64,000 nucleotides of DNA, taken from Paralithodes platypus. Its lineage: Eukaryota > Arthropoda > Malacostraca > Decapoda > Lithodidae. The position numbers and the translations under genes were made by a program. The DNA lies in the NCBI GenBank assembly GCA_032716605.1, contig CM064519.1, positions 29,628,205 to 29,692,204 of the forward strand. Reading direction: 5' to 3'. The notes below the pieces were generated by a model. That model searched no databases and was not told the origin of the DNA. It worked only from the letters and a program-made list of their open reading frames with translations. This document shows, piece by piece, positions 36,293-47,507 of this stretch (position 1 is its first letter; every line of letters starts with the position of its first letter).

Positions 36293-37104
36293 TCATTGGG
36301 ATAGTTGATGTTCACTAGAACTAGAAGATGGGGATGGGAAGCTGGGAGTGGATGTACTATCTGGCGTCTGTTGCTGGGATGGAACCCTGTTGCCACGATG
36401 GCTGGGTTGTTGAGCCATGGAGCTTGCTGGGTACTGGTGAAGGAGCGGAGAGCGAGTTAGATGCAGGTTGCGGCGACCCTCACGCATATGGTTAACCTGG
36501 TGTTGTCCTTGGTACTGGTATCGCGCCAGTATCTCTGCCATATTAGGAACCAGAAACGCTGGTGCAGCCATATTATGAGGCATCTGAGAATGGTGTACAA
36601 CTTGATTGTGACCCTGATGCTGAACGGGAGTTTGGTTGACTGCACTAGCCATGAAGTGGTGGGGTTCTTGGTTGTGGTGTTGAGGGCGAGTTTGTGTTAA
36701 GCCCTCCACTCCAGGGCCGTGACAAGACCCACCGTGACACTGGCTTGCTGGACTAGGTGCATCCATTCTAGGTGACATGGGCGGGAGGGTGGCAGGTGAG
36801 GGCGGGCATGGACTCTGGCCTCTGTCTGATGTAATACCCTTCATCCTCTGATCTTTCTTATACTTCATACGTCTGTTTTGAAACCATATTTTTATTTGAC
36901 GCTCACTCAGACTCAACAACGATGCCATTTCGATTCTCCGGGGCCGACATAAGTACCGGTTGTAGTGGAATTCCTTTTCCAACTCCACCAGTTGAGCAGA
37001 TGTATAGGCAGTACGAGCTCTCTTTGAAGGACCCCCAGGTACTTCAAGGACCCTGTGGCCCCCAGATCCCCCACCGTTACCGCCTTCACTTCCTCCATTG
37101 TATT
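36293..37104 (-). CDS. Hox3: Hox3 homeobox protein, exon 2 (homeodomain and C-terminus)
   Basis: Terminal coding exon. The acceptor CCCTACAG|AATAC is at 37106-37105; the first codon is completed by the G of exon 1 (Gln-Glu-Tyr-Asn at the junction); it ends at TGA 36295-36293. The homeodomain is at 37027-36848 (residues 345-404 of the joined protein): [13 protein letters not shown] at the start, [20 protein letters not shown] in helix 1-2, and recognition helix [19 protein letters not shown] with W48, F49, Q50, N51 and R53 all present. The Q50 class, the LCRPRR turn and the YKKDQ end fit arthropod Hox3/zen better than proboscipedia or other Hox groups (from memory of these families). The 184-residue tail is Pro/Gln/His/Ser-rich. 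Hox3 proteins are nuclear DNA-binding regulators; the developmental role in this species cannot be read from the sequence. Confidence 0.9.
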
Positions 37105-37386
37105 CTGTAGGGAATAATATTAACAAATGAGCAAGATAGGCTATTAATAACATCAATGGCATGTTCTGTAATTAAAACTAAATTATAATGACATATCCTG
37201 CTGCTGCTACTTCATGTATATATCACAGCATATACAATATGTTATAGTTTAATATCTAGCCCTGCCTGTCTCAATTTTTCCTGCTGTGTGTGTGCATGAG
37301 TTAATGCTAGGTCCATCGTTTAATCGTATTATCCACAAACATTTCAACGGGTGGACACCATGAGAAACCACGCAATTTGAAACAGA

Positions 37387-38097
37387 GAGGTCAAGGAAGT
37401 GGTCATAGGAGAGGTCAAGGAAGTGGTCATGGGAGAGGTCAAGGAAGTGGTCATTGGAGAGATCAAGGAAGTGGTCATAGGAGAGGTCAAGGAAGTTGTC
37501 ATAAGAGAAGTCAAGGAAGGTCATAGGAGATGTCAAGGAAGTGTTCATAAGAGAGGTCATAGATGTGGTCATAGGAGAGGTCAAGGAAGTGGTCATAAGA
37601 GAGGTCAAGGAAGTGGTCATAAGATAAGTCAAGGAAGTAGTCATAGGAGAGGTCAAGGAAGTGGTCATGGGAGAGGTCAAGGAAGTGGTCATAGGAGAGG
37701 TCAAGGAAGTGTTTATAGGAGAGGTCAAGGAAGTGGTCATAAGAGAGGTCAAGGAAGTGGTCATAGGAGAGGTCAAGGAAGTGGTCACAAGAGAGGTCAA
37801 GGAAGTGGTCATAGGAGAGGTCAAGGAAGTGGTCATTGGAGAGGTCAAGGAAGTGGTCATAAGAGAAGTCAAGGAAGTGGTCATAGGAGAGGCCAAGGAA
37901 GCTGTCATAGGAGAGGTCAAAGAAGCAGTCATAGAAGAGGTCAAAGAAGTGGTCATAGAAGAGGTCAAGAAAGTGGTTATAGAAGAGGTCAAGGAAGTGA
38001 TCATAGGAGAGGTCAAGGGAGAGGTCAAGGAAGTGGTCATTGGAGAGGTCAAGGAAGTGGTCATTGGAGAGGTCAAGGAAGTGGTCATAGAAGAAGA
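37387..38097. repeat. 24-bp minisatellite, about 30 units
   Basis: The consensus unit on the + strand is AGGTCA-AGGAAG-TGGTCA-TAGGAG. It repeats for about 710 bp with scattered changes (some units lack bases, e.g. near 37515-37560 and 38010-38030). The unit is built from two related 12-mers, so a GGTCA core recurs every 12 bp. Because 24 is a multiple of 3 and no stop is created, several long frames run through it (GHRRGQGS-type on +, TTSLTSPM-type on -); these are not genes. It lies 280 bp upstream of the homeobox exon acceptor. Confidence 0.95.
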
Positions 38098-38316
38098 AAG
38101 GATGAGCAGAGTTTAGAGGTGAGTGGTAGGTTTAGATGAGGCAAGGACAACATTGCAGTATTTGAAGAGAACAAATCGAATTGTGCTGATCAGAAAAACG
38201 TCATATTTGCGTTGATTGTAGTTGTAATAAAGTAACCCGTTCAATAACAAAAGTAGAATAATTAAATGAATAGATAAATATAGCGCCAGATGAGGCTGCA
38301 CATGACATTAGGTTCA

Positions 38317-38698
38317 TTAAGGGGGGTCACCGGCATTTTATATATTTCTCTCCTTTTCTCTCTTGCTCTGACTTGTATCCATTTTACCCCATTCAGCCAA
38401 CTGTTTTAAGACTTTTATCACCATCCAGGTGTCGATTTCTTCCTGGCGAGCGATAGCGAGCCAGCATTGTATGGATGAATCCGGCTTCGCCAGAGAAATT
38501 TTTCTATCGAAAAATGTACAAATTTAGCTTACTGTAAAACCAAAATATTTATATGCTGGCTCGCTATCGCTCGCCAGGAAAATATTGACACCAGGATGTG
38601 GGTAAACGTCTTAAAACAGTAGGCTGAAAGGGGCCGAATGGATACAAGCCAAAGAGAGAGGGAGAGAAAGAGAAAAAAAGCGAGGTGGATCCCCTTAA
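38317..38698. mobile_element. TTAA foldback element, family A (complete, in Hox3 intron)
   Basis: TTAAGGGGGGTCACC at the left, GGTGGATCCCCTTAA at the right; 382 bp. The arms mirror each other over the whole length; 'cctggcgagcgatagcgagcc' on the left pairs with 'ggctcgctatcgctcgccagg' on the right. No coding capacity. Confidence 0.8.
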
Positions 38699-38879
38699 AT
38701 GAGGTTAATGGAAATTGGTGAAATAAGGAATAAGTAAATATAACAAAAACAGTGGATATGACAGGAGAGAGTAGAGTTGGGTGGAGGAGAAAAAAATGGG
38801 AGGAGAGGGGCAGAGACAAGAGAAAGTGAAAGTAAATTGAAGAAGTATAACAAAATTTTCAATAAAAATAGAGCAAGAG

Positions 38880-39090
38880 AGCAGGCAAGGCTATGTGAAT
38901 TGAGATAGATACAGATAGATAGATAGAGACAGAGATAGATAGAGATAAAAAGAGAGCATAGAGAATACACACAGAGAAAATACAAATGGAGGAAGTGATA
39001 AAGGGAGGAGAACACCAGTGAGAGTGGGAGGTAGTGACACGAGAGATAGAAAGAAGAGAGAGAGATAGAGACAGGAGGGAGGGACTGTCA

Positions 39091-39180
<90 letters not shown>

Positions 39181-39204
39181 GTGAGTGTGTGTGTGTGTGT
39201 GTGT
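38880..39204. repeat. GATA/GA-rich tract followed by (TG)n
   Basis: GATA- and GAGA-rich from 38900 to 39085, then TG repeats at 39094-39204 with single-base interruptions. Confidence 0.9.
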
Positions 39205-39394
39205 GCCCCCTACAGTGAGTAAACAGAGACAACAGTACCTAAGTGGTTAGTGTATGTCTTCCTCGCGGGGCTGCTGAGAGGGCGTGTAATGCTGTCATGA
39301 TCGACCATACCCTGCCCTTCTCAAACAAATAGCAGGCCAATGAAAAACAATGAGGACAAGATGTATGAGTGCAGATAAGGTTAGGCAGAGTGGG

Positions 39395-39542
<148 letters not shown>

Positions 39543-40071
39543 ACTGTATATGAGTGTATTGTTGATAGTGGGATGGTGTTCTCGTGTTGGAGCAGCGTTG
39601 TTGTGGTCGTGGTATACTTGTGTGTTATTACAGAGGATCGTGAAGTCTGACAGAGATTGTGTAGAGTGTGTGTGAGTGGGTGGGGTAGCTGAGATGTAGT
39701 GGTCGTGCATGGGATGGGATGATCGTGTAGTGAAGGTCGTTGTATGAGAGGCAGAGTCGTGATGGTGATGCGTAAAGAGGGGAAATTGTACAGTTAAATA
39801 AATAGATCCCATCACAGAAGTCAATGTTCCGTTATGCTCTCTCTGCATTGTGAACATGTTTAATCAATGTCGCATAAGCTGTGTAAATGTAGAAACATAT
39901 TTGCAATAATTTGACCTTGGTATATGTTGGATACACATTTATTATCTGATGGTATATGGCGCTACAACATAATTTATATGGCCGGAAATAATAACTGTGA
40001 TGTGCTTCGTTGTGCTGAAGTGATAGTGTATGTGTATGTGCATACTGACATCAATAAGTGATTGAGTTGGT

Positions 40072-40640
40072 ATGCTAAGGGTAACTGTAGTGGTTATTGT
40101 GATCCACTGGACTGGTAATCTAATGGTCCCGGGTTCGAGTCCCGATGTATCAATGGGAAGATATTATTGGGATGGAATTTGTGTTGTACCTCGTACCAGT
40201 GCATTACCACAAAGCCCACCGAAACGCCAACAAATTACCCTCATTGTTCCCTGATTAAATAGCACTGTATTCATATTCCCATATTCAAAATATGCTAGAA
40301 CGGGGCAATGCCTAGTAAGTTAATTGCTCAATAGGTGGCGTTCTGAGAGTGAGGATCTGAGTCTAGGGGGTGAGACAGTGAAGCATGAAGGCGAGGCAGC
40401 TCCAGAGATGGGGCTGCTTCAAGCCGTGATTGGGTAACCAAGCGCCGTGCATCTTGCGAAGGCAAGATGACAAAGGCTGGTTGCAGCTCTAAGGGCTTCA
40501 CATGTGTGACTCCCTAGACTGGAACGAAGCTTCACAGGCTTCACCGTTGAATGTACAGCGGTTGAATGTACAGGCTCTCAGTCTATGCCCGAGAGGGAGG
40601 AAGTTGGAATATACATATAAAAATACATACATAAATACAA
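40072..40640 (+). mobile_element. tRNA-derived SINE, copy 5 (in Hox3 intron)
   Basis: The head has 'ccactggactggtaatctaatggtcccgggttcgagtcc' with a consensus B box GGTTCGAGTCC (best B box of all copies); the A box is poorly conserved. The body matches the 30987 copy. The tail is A-rich with TACA repeats (atacatataaaaatacatacataaatac) and merges into a GGT/AGT microsatellite. Confidence 0.8.
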
Positions 40641-40644
40641 AATA

Positions 40645-41085
40645 ATTGGTGGTGGTGGTACTGGATATAGTGGAGGTGATGGCGGAGGTAGAGGATATAG
40701 TGGCAGTGGGGTAGTGGTAGTGAATACAGTAATGGGGGTGGTGGAGGTAGTGGTAGTGGATAGTGTTGGTGGATATAGGAGTGGTAGTGATGAAGGTAGC
40801 GGTAGTGGTGAAGGTAGGGGCCCAGTGGTGGAGTAGGGGTAGTGGTAGAGGGAGGGGTGGAAATAATTATAGTGGTGGAGGTAGTGGTGGAGTTAGTGGT
40901 AGTGGTGAAGCTAGTGGTAGTGGTGAAGTTAGTGGTAGTGTTGAAGGTAGTGGTAGAGGTATAGTAGTAGTAGTGGTAGTGTTGAAGGTAGTGGTAGTGG
41001 TGGAGGTAGTGGTGGAGATAGTGGTTGAGATAGAGGTAGTGATAGTGGTGGAGGTATAGTGGTAGTGGTGGTGGTGGCAGCGAAG
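40645..41085. repeat. GGT/AGT/GGA trinucleotide-rich tract
   Basis: About 440 bp of TGG, AGT and GGA triplets (ggtagtggtggagg) with almost no C on the + strand. Thr/Pro-rich (minus) and Gly/Ser/Val-rich (plus) frames arise from it and are not genes. It starts at the 3' tail of the SINE. Confidence 0.85.
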
Positions 41086-42324
41086 GACCACCAGGTGACG
41101 CCGTTTGGTCAGGTTGTGTCAACAGTCTGTGTTTAAACTCGACCGACACACAGCTCACTAAAACAACCTCCTCATTCCCGCTGCTTGTTGCTTTATTTCC
41201 AAGCTCCACCTAACATTCTCAACCTCTTCATTAGCAATACATAAGTCCTGATGGCTATATATGCGTTGGCGAATATTATGGTGTTTGGGATATACCTCAG
41301 GGAAACGTAACCATCATCCAAATCTCACACGGCCTTCCGAATCGCCGCCGACGAAGCCACTTTTACGGATTCGGACTGTTCATTTCGCTTCTCTCGCTCT
41401 CCTTTTTGTTTTCCTTTTTTTTTTTTTTTTTGCTGATCTTAGTGCCATTATTTACTCCTAATCCACCGGCACGACTTCAAAGCCTCCCGCTAAGTAAAGA
41501 CAAAGAAAAAATCCCGGTGCCGCCATGCAACCTTCCGCTATTTTGTGTGAGGGCTGGGGTTTTGTTCCCGAAGGTGGTGGTGACAGAGGGACGACGTGGG
41601 GATAGGGGAGGAGAGAGAATAAGTGGGATAGACAGCTGGAAGAAAGGGGAATGACGCATGGGGTAAAAGGGACGGACGGCGGGCGAATGAGAATGAGTGA
41701 GACAGTAAAGAAGCTTGGACAGATGCGGGAATATATCTGTGGTTAAGGATAGGGATGGATAGAAAGAAAAGTACATTTTGAGATTAAGCTGAGAACAATA
41801 ATAGACAGGTGGTAATAATCATAGCGAAAATGTAAAGAATGGTTCGACTTTTAAGGATAGGTGAAGGTGTAAATACTGGAGCAATATTTGGAAATATGAG
41901 CGGGTTGAATAGTGGGGAGGCTGCTATGGAGAACTATGGAAAATGTGGAAAATATATAAACATTAGGTATGGTTGAAGGCATAAATTTTACTATTCTTAA
42001 TAAAAGGGAAAGTAGGAATTATATGAACTGGGCAAACACGTAGATATTGTGTGAATACTGTATATATGAGAGAGAAAGAGAGAAAGAGAAAGAGATAGAG
42101 AGAGAGATAATAGCCTGTGGTTTGAGGTTCTGCCGGGTGATCCATCAAAGGCCATTGACAAAATCGAAGCAGGAATTAATTTGGTGCCGTATCCCTTCCC
42201 TTTTCTCTGCCTCCCTCTGTCTATATGTGTCCCGGGCGGAGGGCAGGTTCTCACACACTGGTTCAGTCCACTTACACTGGTTCACTGGTTCATTCCACTC
42301 ATATTGGTCCACTGGTTCATTCCA

Positions 42325-42475
42325 CTAAGTGTATTATTACTATGATAATAACAATACCAACAACAACAGCAGCAGCAACAACAATAATAATAATAATAAT
42401 AATAACAATAGTAATACTAATACTAACAACAACACCATCAATAACGACATTAACAACATGAACGACAACAGAAGA
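42325..42475. repeat. AAC/AAT trinucleotide-rich tract
   Basis: Irregular AAC, AAT and CAG triplets (caacaacagcagcagcaaca, aataataataat), C- and A-rich on the + strand. Confidence 0.8.
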
Positions 42476-42514
42476 AATTGTAACGTACGATATTTTGTTT
42501 GCATGAAAACTATT

Positions 42515-42600
42515 GTAATAAGAACATAAGAAATTGGAAATCTGCATAAGGCCTACTGGCCCACACAAGGCATATCCCATTCACACCCAACCCATATAAT
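42515..42600 (-). mobile_element. CR1 3'-end fragment
   Basis: On the minus strand: 'tgggttgggtgtgaatgggatatgcc' ... 'ccagtaggcc' ... 'ttcttatgttcttat'. The final octamer repeat TTCTTATG matches the short tail repeats typical of CR1 LINEs and recurs at 48660, 50905, 55600 and 60870. Confidence 0.65.
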
Positions 42601-43007
42601 TAACATGACTATAATGACAACTAGGCCTATAATAGCGTCAGCAAAACAACAAAACAGTAACACCCATAACAATAATAATGTAGCTTCAAAAATGTGGTAA
42701 TTAATGGCTGACAATGCAAATGGATATACACAAACGATGGAGTTAGATTATATAACTGCTTAACGATTAACCACCTTGAATCGTGGAGAAGAAATGTTGA
42801 GTACCAATAAGTGCTGGTTTGTATTCTGTTATGTTTGGCTAGGTAGGTGAGATGAGGTGAGGCTGCCATGTTCTAATAGGTTAGGGCAGGGTAAGCTACC
42901 CCAAATGTGCAGCTAAGTAAAAGGAATCTTGAAGGAATAATCCTCCTGTTCGGGAATATATACAAGCGCCCTTCTATCATAAATAATCAACCCTGGGCCG
43001 GAGGAAC

Positions 43008-43335
43008 ATAAGGGGGGTTGGGCCGGTTTTCTGGACCACTTTCTCCTCCATGTTTAGCCCCATTAGTTTTCAGATGTTAAGATGTTTGCCCCATTAGTTA
43101 GTCTATTTTAAACCTTTCGCCCCATTTCTTCGTCGATATTTAGACCTTTCGTGCTATTTAGGTGTCGATTTTTTCCCTGGCGAACGATAGTGAGCCTGTA
43201 ATGTTGGAAGAACCGGCCTTCGGCCGGGACATTCTTCTACCGAAAAATTTACAAATTAATCTAGAAGGGGATCTAATTAATATTTGTTTTTAATTTGATG
43301 GAGGTCTAGGGAGGAAACTGTAAAACAAATGAATA
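43008..43335. mobile_element. Foldback element, variant A' (in Hox3 intron)
   Basis: Shares with the intact A' element at 53551 the words 'ttagccccattag', 'ttaggtgtcgattttttc', 'ggcgaacgatagtgagcctgtaat', 'accggccttcggccgggacatt' and 'gatggaggtctaggga'. The left end is ATAAGGGGGG (TTAA mutated); the right end is eroded. Confidence 0.65.
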
Positions 43336-43876
43336 AATGCAAAAATCGCCCAAAAAGTGAACCATAAAGACGTCCCCGAGATAAACAAAGCCCGCCCACA
43401 TAATCAAATTGTTTTCTCCCGCCGTGTCACATCCGGGGAAAAAGAAGAAAAATCGATGTGGTGTGTTGGAGTCCGCAAGGGGACCATTCTCACGGCTCCT
43501 CTCCTTCCTCAGTTTGTTTATCTTTTGTATACTCCTTCGAATTATGATACTTTGATGGTTAGTGATTGTACGGCGTGATTAACCGTTGAGTACCAATGAC
43601 TCAATTTCACATTATATTGCGGTTATTAATGGGCGCTTCTATGCTGATTAGGAAGGAATTATGCGTATCATAGAAGTAAAACTCGATCTCAATCAACCCT
43701 CTAACTTTCATATTTTTTCCTAGACTGTATGAATGAAATTGCCTACTGACAGTAAACACAATTAAGAAAGCTGTCACTCGTATACTTAAAGGGTTAACAC
43801 TATCAGTCTGTTGGCACCATTTTACATTATTTATTAACTTAATTACTTTTCAATGGACGGTGCAGTCAGCTTAGAA

Positions 43877-44114
43877 AGGAGCTATAAAGATATAAGGGAG
43901 AAAAGGAGAAAGGAGCTATAAAGATATAAGGGAGAAAAGGAGAAAGGAGCTATAAAGATATAAGGGAGAAAAGGAGAAAGGAGCTATAAAGATATAAGGG
44001 AGAAAAGGAGAAAGGAGCTATAAAGATATAAGGGAGAAAAGGAGAAAGGAGCTATAAAGATATAAGGGAGAAAAGGAGAAAGGAGCTATAAAGATATAAG
44101 GGAGAAAAACTGAA
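43877..44114. repeat. 34-bp tandem repeat, 7 identical units
   Basis: The unit begins aggagctataaagatata and continues agggagaaaaggagaa. Starts at 43877, 43911, 43945, 43979, 44013, 44047 and 44081; all full units read identically, suggesting recent expansion. Confidence 0.97.
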
Positions 44115-44115
44115 G

Positions 44116-44179
44116 TTGCCACACAACTGTCAAAGAGGTATCCTAAATTGCCACACAACTGTCAAAGAGGTATCCTAAA
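44116..44179. repeat. 32-bp direct tandem duplication
   Basis: The unit beginning ttgccacacaactgtcaaag occurs twice, at 44116 and 44148, immediately after the 34-bp array. Confidence 0.95.
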
Positions 44180-44435
44180 TTGAACATAAGTTTAGTGATT
44201 GTAAATGTATTCGTAGGGTTAAAATGCTTTCGAAATTAATGTAGGATATCCTATTATCGCAGGGTCAGATAAATATTACTTCTTTTCTTCATTATGATGG
44301 AAACGTAACAACATATTCCTGTGATGGACATAGGATAATGTGTGCAAAGTTGTGTGTCCTAATATTATTCTGTGTGTAACTTTAATGTCTACAGCTACTG
44401 AGTGACACATAACATATATCTTGTGCTGTTATATA

Positions 44436-44438
<3 letters not shown>

Positions 44439-44521
<83 letters not shown>
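44439..44521. repeat. (TA)n microsatellite
   Basis: Uninterrupted TA run of about 40 units in the Hox3 intron. Confidence 0.97.
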
Positions 44522-44523
<2 letters not shown>

Positions 44524-44750
44524 ATGTGCGTATAAATATGGCAATTTTAATATAGATAAATGATTGGGGATTTCATAATTGCCCTCAGTGAGATTGCGAT
44601 ACAGAGCATTTTCCGTGCGTAGAGTTTTCTTCCCGTGGGTGACGGGATGACAGCTGTTTGAAGACGCGTGGTGAAATGATGTCCCCGTGTTTATCACTAA
44701 GTATGTCTTGGTGTGTTTTCATTCCATCGTTTCTTAGTTGATATTTACCT

Positions 44751-45012
44751 TTAGGGGGGGGGGGGGGGGGGATTTTTGGCGCTCATTCTCCATGATTAGC
44801 CCCATACTATTTTAGATTTTAAGACTTATTTCCCAATAATTTGGCGATTTTACGACCTATCGCGCTTTTTAGGTGTCGATTTTATTCATGGTAGGCGATA
44901 GCAATCCTGCAATTTAGGTATCTATCTACCGAAAAATTAAAGGTGATCGTGAGGGTAGTATCAAAGCTTGATAGAGGTATAAGGAGCAAACTAAGAAAAA
45001 ACTTAAAGCCCA
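44751..45012. mobile_element. Foldback element, variant A', eroded
   Basis: Starts TTAGGGG followed by a long G run, then 'gattagccccata', 'ggtgtcgatttta', 'ggcgatagcaatcctgcaattta' and 'taccgaaaaatt', and near the right end 'aagcttgatagaggtataagg'. Same order as the 53551 element. Confidence 0.6.
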
Positions 45013-45239
45013 TTTTTGTTTTTTCGAAGCATCCATCCACCCTCTTTCGCTTACTGCTATCCCTACCGCCTCTCCCGAGTCCCCAAGCCCTCCTTCCCTT
45101 CCCTGGCGTAAAATATGGCACTGGTAGCGCGAGTGTCAGATGATGACTGTGGGAGTGATGGAGTGGCGGGGAGTCGTGTGCCACTGTCTGTAAGAATGGC
45201 ACCCCGGCTCTGTTGACTGATCACCCGCCACGGCACTGC

Positions 45240-45975
45240 TCACCCGTGCCGAGCTATCCTTTTCTTCCTCCTCTTTCTCCTCCACCTGCCCCTCTCTTTA
45301 TTTTATTTCTCCTACCATTGTTTTCGTCCCTTTGCTTTTATTTATTATTTTGCCATTATTTTTCCTTCCTTATCATTTATTTTTCTTTCCTGTGCTATTA
45401 ATTATTTGTTCACTTATATCTCATTTACTGTTATATTTCCTTTTATTTGTTTCTCCTAATTGTTTTCGTCTCCGTTTTATTTTTGTCTCCTTTATTTGTT
45501 CTCCTTTTCTTTTTTTGCTTTATAATTTGTTTTGTATTTTTGTCTGTCTCCTCCAGTTTATTTTATTTAACTTTCTACTCCTCTTCCAAATCTCCACCTC
45601 CTCTTACTCCTCCTTCCGGCACTCCTTTCGTAGGTGGACGGAAGTGGGAAAAACAGACAGGAGACTAAAATAAGATGGCAAAGATAAATTGAATATGAAC
45701 ACGGGAAGAAAAAGAACAAGGAACGAAGAGGAATAATGGGGACACAACAGGGAAAGAGGGAGGCAAATGAGGGAAGGAGGGAGGAAGAAAAAAAAACAAG
45801 TAAGAACGAACGAAGGCATAGAGAGGATGAAGTATTTTAAGGGTGGAAAATGTGGGGGGCGATGTAGTAAGGCAGGAAGGAAAAAGTATGATGAAGGATA
45901 TTTAGAGATAGATTGCGAGACAAAGGAGTAAAGAAGAAAGGTGAAGTAAAGTAGTAGACTAAAAAATGAAGTGGC
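45240..45975. repeat. Pyrimidine tract switching to purine tract
   Basis: The + strand is T/C-rich from about 45250 to 45625 and A/G-rich from about 45640 to 45975, with the switch near 45633. Hydrophobic-looking frames on opposite strands on the two sides are consequences of the composition. Confidence 0.6.
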
Positions 45976-46499
45976 AAATTGGAGAAAACAAGAAAATGCA
46001 TGAACAATGATATGCAACATAGTAATGTAAGCTAGATTATTTGTTACAGCAAATTATTATATGATGACAACACTTGATCTACTTTCGTCTTCCATTCTAT
46101 AGATTGTTTTTCACTCTTTGACCTAGTTTTGAATGAATATGACCCTAGTCTAAATCATGGAGACAAGACCCCTTTCTCAAATTAACTAATGCTTAGATAA
46201 TACGCCAAGAATTTAACCGAGATCTCACCACCCCCTAACCAAAGACCTACCTCCCTTTATCGTTACACAATCAATCACAGTGACACATCTATCTTCACCA
46301 TCAGTCAGTGTAACGACTTAGTGTTTTACTCTTGACACGTGTATGTAAATGTATTGCCAGGAGACTCGCAAAGGAATGTCTAATGACAGATTGACACACG
46401 GAAGTATATGAAGGAATTATGTGGGGAAATAAGGGTTTAAAAATAGATTGCCTAGTGCAGTGATTAACTCAGGAACCGTAGAAAATGTCAAGTGCATAT

Positions 46500-46580
46500 G
46501 AATTATATAGGTTGGGTGTGAATGGGATCTGTCTCGTGCGGGCCGGTCGATCTTATATAAATTTCCGGTTTCTTGTGTTT
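46500..46580 (+). mobile_element. CR1 3'-end fragment
   Basis: 'gttgggtgtgaatgggatctgtctcgtgcgggccggtcgat' followed by 'tttccggtttcttgtgttttt': the same 3' end as the 58920-58990 CR1 copy, with a diverged tail. Confidence 0.55.
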
Positions 46581-46776
46581 TTAAGATATAAACAAAATTG
46601 GTATTTGGAATAAATTATTTGTTGACAGTTACGTGAAGGGTTAAATATTTAGAAAGGGTAAGGTATAGGTTAAGAAGAAATATATTGTATATGTATGTAT
46701 GTATAATATGCTCAGGCCCAATCCCCACTTTTCCTATTTTTATTTTTATTTTCTATTTTACTCTATTTTTTTATTA

Positions 46777-46777
<1 letters not shown>

Positions 46778-46838
<61 letters not shown>
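46778..46838. repeat. (TA)n microsatellite
   Basis: Uninterrupted TA run of about 30 units. Confidence 0.97.
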
Positions 46839-46840
<2 letters not shown>

Positions 46841-47260
46841 TATATTATATTATTAAGGCTAATTTAAATAACAGTACGAGGCAAGTGTTTATCTAACTTC
46901 ACCACTCTACAATCTGTTATTAAAACTGGCAGACTCATTGCACACTTGCAACATTTAGTGATAGTCAACCTATAAGTAACAGACGTTGCATAATATAGCC
47001 CCTGTCTACAAAATACCAGTGTATTGATAATATTGTTGTTGTTGTTGTTATCGGTTTCATCTTCCAAATCTTATCTAACGTGCAATATAATTCTATAACT
47101 AGATTGAAATACCTAAGAGCACTGTAATGACCATAGACCTATAGGTTAAATACCCTGAAAAAAAAAATCACTTTACAATTATAATAGTCTCCCAGGCTAC
47201 TGCCATCGTATAGTCAAAGTTACATCATCTTAACTTGTTTTAGCGCTAATCTGAACTAAG

Positions 47261-47445
47261 TTAAGGGGGCCCACCTCGCTTTGTTTCTCTTTCTCTCCCT
47301 CTCTCTTTGGCTTGTATCTATTCGGCCCCATTCAGCCTACTGTTTTAAGACGTTTACCCTCATCCAGGTGTCAATATTTTCCTGGCGAGCGGTAGCAAGC
47401 CAGCATATATATATGTTTGTTTTGACAGCAAGCTAAATACTGCAT
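47261..47445. mobile_element. Half family A foldback element next to the Hox3 exon 1 donor
   Basis: Starts TTAAGGGGGCCCACC and contains the left arm through 'cctggcgagcggtagcaagccagc' and 'ttgacagcaagctaaat', then stops. Its inner end is about 60 bp from the exon 1 splice donor. The missing right arm suggests a deletion or a truncated insertion. Confidence 0.7.
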
Positions 47446-47507
47446 CTAACTTTATTACATGTCAAAGTGACGGATAACATAAACACATGTATTATTACTA
47501 AAGTTAC

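Noticed and set aside
37249..38139. Long overlapping ORFs (246, 151 and 279 codons) through the 24-bp minisatellite
   Set aside because: A 24-bp unit without stop codons keeps several frames open automatically; the translations are pure 8-residue repeats with no start context or unique sequence.
40583..41209. 208-codon Tyr/His/Thr-rich ORF
   Set aside because: Product of the GGT/AGT microsatellite in the Hox3 intron.
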